A stretch of DNA of 64,000 nt from Gaeumannomyces sp. JS-464 (lineage: Eukaryota > Ascomycota > Sordariomycetes > Magnaporthales > Magnaporthaceae): NCBI GenBank assembly GCA_002197995.1, contig NGZR01000006.1, positions 1,725,001-1,789,000 on the forward strand, read 5' to 3'. Below, piece after piece: positions 11,219 through 21,355 of this stretch. Every line of letters begins with the position of its first letter. The stretch's first letter is position 1. The position numbers and the translations under genes are program-made. Under the pieces are notes generated by a model. It was not told the DNA's origin. It worked only from the letters and a program-made list of their open reading frames with translations, and did no database searches.

Positions 11219-13215
11219 TATACGTATTTTCTTTGTATTAAAATTAATATATAAGGAAAAGTATTATATTAAACGTATAATTGTAAAACTATGTGCAAAG
11301 TAAGTCGATTAGTAAGCAAAGAATATTAATAAAAGTGGGGTGTAATTATAGTGCTAAATGTAATATCGAATTGCTTTTTTTTACAAAAAATAAATATTTT
11401 CGTAGGGTTTTCGCAAATATATAACCGTTAAAGTTGTTTTAAAACCTTCCACAATATTCGGTGGATTTATAAGCTTATACCTTTTATTAGGGTTAAAATT
11501 ATTAATTAAAAATAATAGCTTTAATAAATTTATAATCCATGGAAACAAATAAAAATCCATTAAATTTTATATTATTAACATGATTTTAAAAGGGTTTAAA
11601 AGGTTCTCTAGCATAAATGCTTACATAAGCATATTTTTATATTTAAACCATTATTATGCAACTACCCGTTTGTTTAAAGCCTTTATGGTTATACAAATAT
11701 TAATTATTTTATATAGTTATTTTATATTTCCAGCAATTTATATCCTTTTTAATAAAGGTTGTTTACTGTTAAAATCGATATTTAGGGAAAACTATTATAT
11801 TAAGCGCATAATAGGCATAGAATACCTAAAGCTACCGCAAGGGAAAAAGGCTTTTATATAAAATAATAAAGTTATAAATACCGCACTTACTTACGTAAGT
11901 GCCGCGTAAGTGTTTCACTTACAAGGTAAGTGTAAACCTTATATCACGCCATATAGCGTAATATATAACTTTAATATGTTAATGCATAATATGCATTAAC
12001 ACTTTTAAAAATGATAAAGGGAAAAAGGAGGTTTTAATAGCTGAAATACATTTAATAAAACTCGTCCAACTGCAAAAACTAGGTTTTTTTTGTAAAAGCT
12101 GTAGTTTTTTAATTTAAAACGAATTTATTACCTGGTTTGCCTTTTGCAAACTTTTTTTATTCGCATTTTATATATTTTATTGTCCAAGATATTTAATTAA
12201 GGTAATTAAAGTAGCTTTTTTTTTAAAATAAAGTGTTTTAAGTTTAAAATAGTAAACCGGGTAACTTTAAATTTTTAATAAAAAGGAGTTAATTAATATA
12301 ACCGTTTTAAAACGGTATTTTAAACTTAAGTACAAGTTGGCTAATGGCGAACTTTTAGCTAAGTGTTTTATTTACATAATAAGCAGTGTTTATATATATA
12401 ACCCGTGGGTCCGTTACTTTGTGCCTGCGATTTTAGTTCAAATCGAAGCTTAATCCGCAGTAATCCAACTACGAATCATTTGGTAATCCCCTCGATTTAC
12501 CACTGGGATCATTTATTAATACCCTTAATCCTTTTATCTTATTAACAGGGTTACGTAACTTGGCTTTATTCCCCTTCGCTTAGCGCTTACCGCATTGCAA
12601 TGCGACTAAACTTCCTTTTGCATAATCTTTTGCATGTCCTGCGACAAGGGTCGTTGTAAAGCAGTCCTAACACGATACCGGCCACATTTAAAATTAAAAA
12701 GTATTGCTATTATTCCTTTATTGCTTCCGTTATAACCTTTTTAAATACGTACAAAATCGATTCGTTAGCCTTTTTTAACGCTAATTTTTAATTACCAGCC
12801 TTAAAAAAAATTATATTTAACGCTTTTTAAAAAGCTGGTTATTTCTAAAAATATGTATTATTTCTTGCACAAAATTGCGTAATATTTTATAAGTTAGTAA
12901 AAGGCTTAAAAAGGTTTGTAAAAGTACTTAATTTGTTAAACTTCTTTCCTGCGTCGGGTTATGCTGTTAAAAAGGCTTTTAGGACTTCCAGATCGGTTAG
13001 GCCCCTTTTAGTCGATTTTTGAAAGTCGACTTCGGAACCCCATTATTACGAGCTGCTTTTCATTTTACAACGCTGTTTTTAACCATACGGATTATCTTTT
13101 CGTCGTTAGCTTTTACATACTATTTCTTTTCCACTTTGGCTTTAAAATACAGTAAAAAGAAAAAAAATTGGATTAGAATTGATGGAAATACGTGGAAGCA
13201 AAATAAAAGGTAAAG
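11219..13215. other. AT-rich sequence, unassigned
   Basis: No recognisable gene. A 93-codon plus-strand frame at 11580-11861 is rich in I, L, Y and F and has no family resemblance. The part near 12390-12690 has less biased composition and may be an LTR or other repeat end, but I found no second copy in the window. Confidence 0.4.
11884..11932. repeat. Cluster of alternating CACTTAC / GTAAGTG heptamers
   Basis: Five copies of one 7-mer lie within 49 bp: CACTTAC at 11884 and 11916, and GTAAGTG at 11895, 11906 and 11926. They include the perfect 12-bp palindrome ACTTACGTAAGT at 11889-11900. It could be a transposon subterminal repeat or a hairpin. Confidence 0.8.
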
Positions 13216-13315
13216 ATCTAGGGGTGGCGGTGGCTTGGTGGTCCAACAGGGGGGTGGTCCGACAGGGGGTGCGGCGACTTAATTGACTAACCAACAGTAA
13301 GCCTCTCCAGTTCGC

Positions 13316-13560
13316 CTACGCGAGAACCGCTAGCTCCTCCGTCTCGCTGAGCAGTTTATTGCAACCGCCGTTATCTAGCCACGACTTTATGCCTTTACTC
13401 CGCCTCCTAAGCTTGCTCACGCAAAGGCCGGTGCGCGCGGCCGCCTGGGCGATGTTCATGTAATGGCCGGCGGCAACGTCTCTCAGCGCTACCGCGAGAC
13501 GGCTTTCCTCGAGGGCAGCGCGCGCTCTTCTTCAAACCGACGTCTGGCCATTTCAGCTTG
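13316..13560 (-). pseudogene. Fragment of a pogo-type transposase N-terminal HTH
   Basis: Minus-strand translation upstream of a TAG at 13316-13318 gives ESRLAVALRDVAAGHYMNIA followed by QAAARTGLCVSKLRRRSKG and LLSETEELAVLA. This is the arrangement of a psq-type helix-turn-helix: 'xALxAVxxGxYxxIxxAAxxxGVxxxTLxxRxxG' and then 'LxxxEExxLV'. A shifted frame just upstream supplies MARRRFEEERA. Only the DNA-binding end is present. It is not AT-degraded, so it probably escaped RIP or arrived later. Tandem GGTGGTCCAACAGGGGG-like repeats at 13230-13270 may be transposon ends. Confidence 0.55.
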
Positions 13561-13809
13561 ATTTCTATGGGAAGTGCAACGTGGAGTCGATAGAGGAACG
13601 TGGGCGTTGCTGACGTCAATTGCGGTGGGAGGCCGTGATCACGTCAAAGGCGCGCCGGCGCGCGCCCATTAAAATCAACGCGTTGGATTGCATAGGTGAG
13701 CGGTGGTGCATTTAACTGAAATTCCCTAAATACTTCTGCTTTGGTGTGGATTGCTAATAAAATCAAGTACTTAAAAAAATGCAGATTGCTCGTAAAAGTG
13801 CGGATTACG

Positions 13810-13838
13810 CTGCCGCACTCAGCCCCGAAGGGCCGATT
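13810..13838 (+). repeat. CCGCACTC..GGGCCGAT motif, left copy
   Basis: CCGCACTCAGCCCC GAAGGGCCGATT reads forward here. The same motif occurs in reverse orientation at about 17143-17170 and forward, AT-degraded, at about 20028-20052. The last two border the pogo-like element at 17172-20025. This copy and the 17.15-kb one point inward around the P450 island. Confidence 0.6.
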
Positions 13839-14121
13839 GGGAGGACATTTTCGGTCTGCACGAGTACGGACAGTGTGGCCACAAATCCCCGTTTTCCCAC
13901 CAAGGTAGTCGCTGAAAAAAAAAAAAGAAAAAGAAAAAAAAGTTTGTGGGAAATGCTCCCGCCATTTTTCGCCCGCGTTTACTATATACCCAAACAATTC
14001 CACCCTATAGTAATGGACTATGCCTAGCGGTATGCGCTGCCGTGGCACTACCGGGTCCGGGCACATGGAGCCGGCACCCGACGGCCTCGCCTCTTCACTT
14101 GCCAACGCACGGCGTCGAAGC

Positions 14122-16087
14122 CTACTCCGCAGCCGCGGAGCCCTCGACCTTGAGCGCGTCCAAGTCGATCTCCTCCTCCCTCCGTCTGAACGCCAGCGTG
14201 GAATTGGGGTCGACCAGCGGGTCCGTACCGAAAACGACCGGCACGGTCGTAGTGCCGGGCGCCGCCTTCCAATCGTATCTGAGCAGCATGTAGCAGAGCG
14301 CGACCTTGATTTCGTTGGCTGCGAAAAAGCGGCCCGGGCAGGCGTACTTGCCGTGCCCGAACGCGATATCTTCAATCGACGTGGAGACGAGCTGGGCCTT
14401 GTGTTCGCCACCCGGCTGGTCGCGCATATTGCGGAAACGATACATGTCAAACTCGTCTGGGTTTTCGTAAATGGCCGGGTTACGCAAGTTGAAGGCGTCC
14501 ACGCCTAGATATTCACCTCTCCGGACCGAAAGGCCGTCCGCCAGCACGGTATCTGCCTCCACCTTGCGGAGCATACCCACTGTTTCCCCGTCACGGCCTG
14601 AGCGTTAGCAACCTGCGACAGACACCGAGCCTCATTGGCCAGCGACACGGGAACCACCCCCTACTCATGGGGAGACGTACTCATCTGAAAAGGCTTCAGC
14701 CGCTGTGCTTCCTTGAGAGCGCTGTCAAGAAGCTTCAGTTGGGCAAGCGTCGATTTCGCCCACCCATGCGCCGGTAGGACCTCCAGCATTTCCTCCCGCA
14801 GCGCTTCGATGGTGCCCGGGTGCGTGGCGAGATGGAGCAACGTTTGGCAGAGGAGGTCCGTCGACGTGTGGATGGCCGCGAATGAAAGGCCCAGTTGCAG
14901 GTCCGTGGGGTTGTAGGACATCCCCCCGTCCGTTTCGAGCTCGCCCCATTCTATGGCGTCGTTGTAGACGGGCCCAGGGAAACCTTTGGCAGCGCATTCC
15001 GCTTGCTCCCTGCGCCGTTGCGCAACGACACCCTGGACGATGGCGTTCCCGCGCCTCCACTGCGCCTCCGCCCGTCGGCTGGCGGGTTCGAAATGGTAAA
15101 TTAAAAACCGAAGAAAGCTTGGATAGAGGCGCAGCCTCTCGATGGCTTCGTTTGATGTAACAGTGAAGTTTTTAGTGATATCCAGCCACTCTTCGTTGCG
15201 GCAAACTTCGGACCCCAGAAAAACCCGCGAGGATAACCGAGCTATAATGTCTAGAACCTGCGGGTAAATTGCCGCCTCGATCCAGTCTTCATTTCGATTT
15301 AGCTTTTATACTTTGCCAGATGTGGCAGGGATAAATGTATGGCTCACCAGAGCTGTCTGCCAGAACTTTCCCAACGGCGAATGAAGTCTCGCGAGCAAGT
15401 GGCTCGGTGATGGTGTCTAGGGAGCGGCAGTAAAGGGGTAAAAGTTAGTTAAATAGGCGCCATCCCCGGTGTTAAAAACATAACTGTTCCCATGGATCGG
15501 TATGATAACCTGGTGACCGTACTTAGCCGCTTGGTTAAATGCTTCGTGACCATCTTTTGAGACACTTCGCTGGGGTGGATGAGTATGCGATTAGGGCCAA
15601 AAGCCAGACAGTTGCCAGGTAGGCCCTATACGGGTTCGAAACATTACACTGCGTTAGCTTTGAAGGGGAAATAAGCAGAAGATGCATATAATACGTGCGG
15701 GGAAGTCATTACAGCACAAAACGCCTTCCGAAAGTTCAGCGATTTCAGGTTCCGGATTTCGTGGGCTTTTTCCGGAGGCAGTATGGTGTATGGGCCCCTG
15801 TGCGTGTTGAGAATGAAGGGTTTACCGGGGAAGCGCTCCCTGCCTTGGCGCAGAAGGGACAAACCACTCGAGGCGAACTCCAACTGCTTTTGGAGCCGAA
15901 GCTCGAAAAGTTTGGGTGGGTTTACGACCGGTAGTATGTTCGCCCTGCCGCCCAAGAAGCTCGCGGCAATGGGCACGAATACCAACGCGAGGATGGTCAG
16001 AACGATAATGGGATAGTGAAGCTCGAAAGCCTTGTCAGCATCCAGCGGACTTAGCCGGGTCGTGTTGGTGCTGATAAAGTCGGCCAT
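14122..16087 (-). CDS. Cytochrome P450 monooxygenase (copy 2), five exons, intact
   Basis: Exons on the minus strand are 16087-15713, 15625-15523, 15416-15348, 15286-14681 and 14579-14122. All four introns have GT..AG ends (87, 106, 61 and 101 bp). The spliced length is 1611 bp, giving 536 residues without an internal stop, typical for a fungal P450. Residues about 25-46 (YPIIVLTILALVFVPIAA) form a membrane anchor, followed by a proline-rich hinge. Exon 4 holds ARLSSRVFLG, the I-helix (GLSFAAIHTSTDLL, residues 315-328) and ExxR (E375/R378 in KEAQR). Exon 5 holds the heme loop FGHGKYACPGRF with ligand Cys465. Family knowledge: an ER-bound heme-thiolate oxygenase using NADPH-P450 reductase. The sequence resembles ent-kaurene-oxidase-like fungal P450s of terpenoid and other secondary pathways; the substrate is not deducible. 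Exon structure matches the decayed copy at 181-2186. It sits alone between AT-rich blocks and shows no RIP damage. The start is the first ATG before the anchor; exon 3 borders are inferred from the paralogue. Confidence 0.9.
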
Positions 16088-17171
16088 AATGGACTGCGGT
16101 TCCGATGCAAACTCCGCGGTATGAAGGAAGGCTTTAAACTTGATGGTTTTGTTTAAGGGGAAGAACGCACAGTTTTCCGGTCAGTCAGCAAATCCACAAA
16201 ATGGAATTTCATAGGGAAGGATTAGCTATTTTAATGTAGCGCCCGCAAGGCATGCCTACCCGTTTTAACGTCCCGGGCCCCGGCAACTTTGCACTCTCGG
16301 GATCTCGAGAGTGCCCGACCGGCTTTCAGCAGAGCCCGACAAGCCGTATGGCATTGGGTACTCCATAGGTTCTAACCCCAGCTGAAGTTAATATATTTAA
16401 ATTCCCCCATTTGCCATCACAAAGCGTGGGCCAATCGCTGAGAATACCGGGAACGGCACGACCGAGGATCGTGCGGCCGAGAACGGCACGACCGAGGATC
16501 ATGCGGCCGAGAATGACACGACGGAGAATTGCTTCGGCCGAGAGCGGGGCGAGAGCTACGCAGGTGTAGGGCCGAAATTGTTTATCAAGATACATGCCCC
16601 GTGCAGATTATAAATCCCTCCTGCCTGCGTATGCACAAGGGCAACTGGCTGGGTGGGGCTGTGATGCATGTCGAACACCTTGGTGACTTTCTCCTTAACT
16701 TGATGAACTCTATGCTCAAGCTGCTCGCCGCGCGTCTGGTGAAGCCACGCGTGTTTCTGATATCGCCAAAGATAGGGGTGGCCGAGAAAGCCAGGGTGGT
16801 ACAGTCGCGAGCAGTGGGGGAGTCTTGGGTTTGTGCATGGAAGGTTGACTTGGGTCTCTGCATGATCAAAGCCTCGTCCAGCACGTTAAATGCAACCAGA
16901 GGTCGCACTCCTCCGGATGGAAGTTTGAGTTGCCAGCTGGAGGAGGGGGGCTGCCGAGTTCAGGCAGTCTCTCCGGGCTTTTGTTCACCGGGGCTGGAAG
17001 ACCATTCGGGTCGAGAGGGTATACCTTGTCGCCGCCCGGTTGATGTACGCCAAAAGGCCAGCGGCAACAACAGCGATGGCGAAGCTAAGACGCCTACGGC
17101 GAAACGGAGACTACTTGTGCGGGCTAAAAACGCCCCGCACTCGATCGGCCCTTTGGGGATAGAGTGCGGAA
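16088..17171. other. GC-rich flank upstream of the P450
   Basis: It contains the promoter of the P450, a 30-bp tandem repeat and two long overlapping frames on opposite strands (16529-17182 plus, 217 codons; 16585-16908 minus, 107 codons). Neither has a recognisable domain, and the plus frame runs into the terminal repeats of the next transposon, so I do not call either a gene. Confidence 0.45.
16451..16540. repeat. 30-bp tandem repeat, three units
   Basis: Units at 16451-16480, 16481-16510 and 16511-16540 have the consensus GAACGGCACGACCGAGGATC plus GTGCGGCCGA. The first two differ at one base; the third is more diverged. Confidence 0.9.
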
Positions 17172-20025
17172 GGGCGACTTGACGTTTTCCGGGCGACTTG
17201 ACGTTTTCCGGGCGACTTGACGTTTTTTTGGGACATTATTTTCCATATAAATTAGCGGTGAATCAATGTACCCTCAATTATGCGCATGACACACTTAATT
17301 GCATAAAGCACAGGCCACCTCCAGCGCCTAAACCGTGTTCGTGCAAATAAGAGAAATGCACTTTAAAGTAAATTGATTAAAAAATAAAGCTATTTAAGCC
17401 AGGGCGGGATTAATTAAATCGCCTAAATTAGCCTTTTCGTTTTAATTATCGCGATTAGCAGTATTTAACGTGGAAGTCACGCTTCCCTTTGTATTTGTGC
17501 CTTCCAAAAAGGAAACCTCGTAATCCTTTGCCGTATATTTGCCTGGAAAAGAAACCCTTAAAGCGTAATCTGAGCCGTACTTATCTCGCTAGTAAAAGCG
17601 CATTACCTTCCGGACCGTGCCCTCGTTTCGTGCCGTAAAGCGCCACGGCGTGTAAGGAGAAAGCGCTTCGGTCAGCTGCCAGTTGGGAGGAAAGGCTACG
17701 TCGTCTTTTTCCCTATCAGATTGTAAGCGGGTAAAAAGCAAAGCCTTTTCCTGCAAAGCATGGAACCGATCGTCGCGCTCCTGGCGCTATTACTAATATT
17801 TGCTGAAAAGGGTGGCCTCGTTAACAAGGGTATCTTTTTAAAAACGCACGAGGTTAGCAATTTTTTTGCGTTTGGCCTTTTTTAGTCGCATGCGCGCCCG
17901 CAACTGCTTAAAGCGCGTGTTTTCCTATTGCTTATATTTTCGCAGCTAACCTTTAAATATTTTTAACTTCATTTTTAAATTTTTACCTCGTAAACGCTGG
18001 CGTTCCCTCTGTTTAAAAGCGAGGCGGTTAACTTTGTCGTTAATCGCTTGTAAACGTGCGTCGTTAACAAAAATCGGCCTAATTTTAATAATTAACCTGT
18101 TTAAAAAGGCTCGTTATTTGCGCTTAACTTAAGCTTGCTCGCGGCGGCGGAGCTTTTTAATCGCACGCGCGCCGGCGAGTATCGCGGCGTAAGTTGCTTT
18201 TTTCACCTTCGAAAATACGTGAAACATCGTTAGCGAAACGGCCTTGCCGGAATTAGCAGAGGAATGCAGGCGTTTTTTAAGCCAACCTTCGAACGGGATA
18301 ATATTTAATAAATTTAACGAGGGAGTTGTAACCTTTTTTTAATTATACGCCAGTAAAGCCGGTAAAAGCGTTTTAATAAAAGGGTAAAGCTCGTTATCAT
18401 CGTTAAAAAAAGCTAAAAACTAACTCGTTGCTTAATTTAGCGGATTTGCTTTGTAGCATTCGGGATATACCTAACCTTTTACGTTATTACAGCGGCAAAT
18501 CTCGCGGAAGTTAAAGGATTTTCGAAATTATTAACCATAACCTCCGGGTTAAAAAGCTAAAACCTGCATTTTGCTTACGGCGATTTTACCGTGCTAATTT
18601 TAAACGCGCGCCGCTATATATTTTTAAAACAGTTAAAAAACTTTAAGCGATTATAATTAATAACGCCGTATTTAATTTAGCGTTTAAAGTTTTTTTAATG
18701 CGTAAATTTAAAAGCGAAAAAAATACCGACGTTAAAAAGTTGCAATTTATGCGTTATATGCGTTAGCAAAAGGAAAAGAACGATTTTTAACTACTAGCAC
18801 CTTTTTTAAAAAGGAAAAGTTAAATGGGATCCGTAATTATTAATTAATAATAAGCGATAATTAAAAAAGTTCGCGGGTTTTAATTATTCGAGGAAATAAT
18901 TTAACCATTTAAACGCGATTAAATTATCGGTTTAGCCGTTTTCGTTTATAATAAACATCGTTCCCGATTGCAAAAAGTTAATTACGTGCTTTTCGTTAAT
19001 ATTTATCCCGGTTATAATTACGAACAAAAGGATTGTTATGCCGGCGGCTAAACAAGTTTCGATTATCGTTATAAGCGCGTGGTAATTTGGATCGCTTTAA
19101 AACCACGTTTTAATATCCGTATAGGACTAAATAACGCTTTTTTTTTAAATACGCCAACCCGAAAGCTAACCTCGTCAAAGTTCCAAAAGTTTGCAAGTTC
19201 GACTCCGTATTGCTAAACGCACCGCGAGTACGAATCGAACCACTTTTTAATTACGGTTTTATTTTAAGCAACGCGCTTTTTAAACGCTCGCGGCGTGCTT
19301 CGCATGCGTTTAAATATCGACTTATGCCGGCCGAGCTACTTTTACACCTATTTTTTTGTAACTTTTTACGGCGGCGGCTGCTTTCGTCGGTTAACGATCG
19401 AGTTAACGGCGTGCGTAAAAACGACGGCAGTAATTGGAAATCCTATTTAAAATAAAGCATTTTATTAGGAAATAAACGCTTAAATAACCCTCGTTATTAA
19501 TAAGAGTTTTTTTTTTAACCTGCTAATTGCTTTTAGTTAACCCACGCTTTTAAAGCAAGCTTTTTCGTGCCGTTTACGGCATTATTTAACCCTCCGTTTA
19601 ATAGTAAAGGTTTGCCGCCTTTTTAGCGCTTTTAAAGCATGCGGGCGTTTAATCCGTAGTGCTTCGCGGCACGAGCGGCGGTTTTAAATCGCCCGCATTC
19701 GATATTTTCAAAAGCGGCCTAAACGCAGGCCTTAGCTATCCGCGCTCGATTGCGCTTTTATTCGCTTTTAACTTTAGTTATTTTAGTGTAATTTTACTTT
19801 TAAAACGAGCGAAATAAAGCCGAATTAAGCGAGGTTAGCTTATAGTAAAAAAGGGGTTGCCGATTTTAAACGCGTTACTAGGGTGGCGAAAATGCATAAG
19901 CTTGTGCAATATGCAATTGGGTAAGTTACGCGCTAATTTAAAGGAACATTAAATTGCTGTTAATTTTTATAACGAAAAATGTTTTAAAAAAAACGTTAAA
20001 TCGCCCGGAAAACGTTAAGTCGCCT
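17172..20025 (-). mobile_element. Pogo-like DNA transposon with long terminal inverted repeats, RIP-degraded
   Basis: The left end has three tandem 19-bp units (GGGCGACTTGACGTTTTCC at 17172, 17191 and 17210). The right end, read in reverse, has GGCGACTTAACGTTTTCCGG followed by a second unit. Inverted similarity extends inward for more than 100 bp (AATGTACCCTCAATTATGCG against AATGTTCCTTTAAATTAGCG). Between them, minus-strand translation near 19240-18800 gives IKKWFDSYSRCV, ELANFWNFDEVSFRVG and later SHLTF-like text with stops. These are blocks of a pogo/CENP-B-like DDE transposase. A 19.21-19.45 kb open frame on the plus strand is an antisense shadow. The left terminus is GC-rich while the body is AT-rich, so RIP stops sharply at its edge. 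Confidence 0.65.
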
Positions 20026-20231
20026 TACCGCACTTATCCCTAAAAAGCCGATTCGTGCGAAACGTTTTAAGTTTACATAAATAAGCCGGAGGATGGCAGC
20101 TGTTCGTTGCGAAAGCCGTTATGCGTTTAGCAGCTTTAATGTTAATTTTAACGGCGAAAACGAAAAAGGCTAGCAATTTAACACTCGGGGCAATTTTTAA
20201 ATTAGTTTTAACAGTTATTAGCACGAATCTT

Positions 20232-21355
20232 TTTTTTATTATCGTTAAAAAGCAATACCATTTAATTAATAGGCATTTAAAAACCGACCTTTTACGCAAT
20301 TAGGTTATTTTAACAAATTTTAACAGGTGGATTATAAACAAACTCGGTTTAAAATAAATTTAACATTTTAATAAACATATTGCAATTTATTTTACCGGGT
20401 TTTATCGTTTATTAATGCTAAACGGATATAAAAGTTACTATTTAACGGATTTTAAATTTTATTATTAAAAGTATAACATTATTACGTTTTATATACTTTC
20501 GTATTCGTTTTATTTTTTTTAACTATTTAACGTTAAATGTTTTAGTTTATTAAAAAAGGCGTACGGTTAATAAATTGAAAATTTAATGGGGTTATACGTA
20601 AATTACCTAATTAAAATCGGGGTTTTTTCAGCGTTTAAAGCGGCGTTTTTTAACTTTATAACGGAAAAAACATTCGAAAAAGCTTTTAAAAAGTCGGCTT
20701 TACTCTTTTTAATTCGGATTTGGTTTTAAAAAAGCTGGATGTAAAGCTACGAATTTTAACTTTTTCGACGGACCTTTTAAATAACGCCGAATTTTGGACT
20801 TTTAAAACGCTTTAAACAGTTAAAAACGCAATTTCGCAATTCGAATACATTAAAACTCGAATTACTAATTATTAAGTTAGTTTTTCGATATTTATAGTAA
20901 TAATTATACATAAATTTACGAAAAGGGCTAAAGCAATTATACATTAGGTTAACCTTTTAAAAGAAAATGTGCTTTAAATTACGAAAGGCGAATAAAGCGT
21001 TAAATAAACGCTAAAAGGTTAAAAAAACACGTATTTAATTTAAAAAGTTATTTACTATTAAAAAGTACGAAGTGTTTTTAACGAAAAACAGCTAAATAAA
21101 TAGTTATAGCAAAAAATACGCAATTATAAAAGTTAAAAAAATTGCTAACGATAATTCGTTAGCAATATAACATTTGCGGTAAAACTGGACATATTTTACG
21201 CATTTGTTAAAAAACAGTAAAAATGTTTAATATATATAGTTTTAAATAGTTTAAATGAAATTTTAGCGTTATTAGGTTAATATGCGCCTTAATTAATTAA
21301 AAGTCGAGTGTAAGTGCGTTATTCGCTTATGTGCGTTATTTGCTTGTAAACCACG
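20232..21355 (+). mobile_element. Fot1/pogo-type transposon, 5'-truncated
   Basis: From TTTATTATCGTTAAAAAGCA onward it parallels the element at 8460-10318, including LMLNGYKS and the downstream blocks. It ends TTGCTTGTAAACCACGT at 21355. The left portion is missing, replaced by other sequence next to the preceding transposon. The reading frame is ruined by RIP. Confidence 0.75.

Noticed and set aside
11580..11861. 93-codon hydrophobic frame
   Set aside because: Composition is what AT-rich DNA yields by chance (I, L, Y, F, K) and no family resemblance was seen.
13644..14450. 268-codon minus-strand frame overlapping the P450 3' end
   Set aside because: It is out of frame with the P450 exon 5, which has the heme loop. 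It contains low-complexity S/F runs from an A-rich tract.
14122..16087. Terpene or polyketide synthase accompanying the P450s
   Set aside because: No backbone-synthase motifs (KS, A domain, DDxxD in context) were found in the GC-rich islands.
16529..17182. 217-codon plus-strand open frame
   Set aside because: It has no recognisable domain, overlaps a 107-codon frame on the other strand and runs into transposon terminal repeats. Chance frame in GC-rich DNA is likelier.
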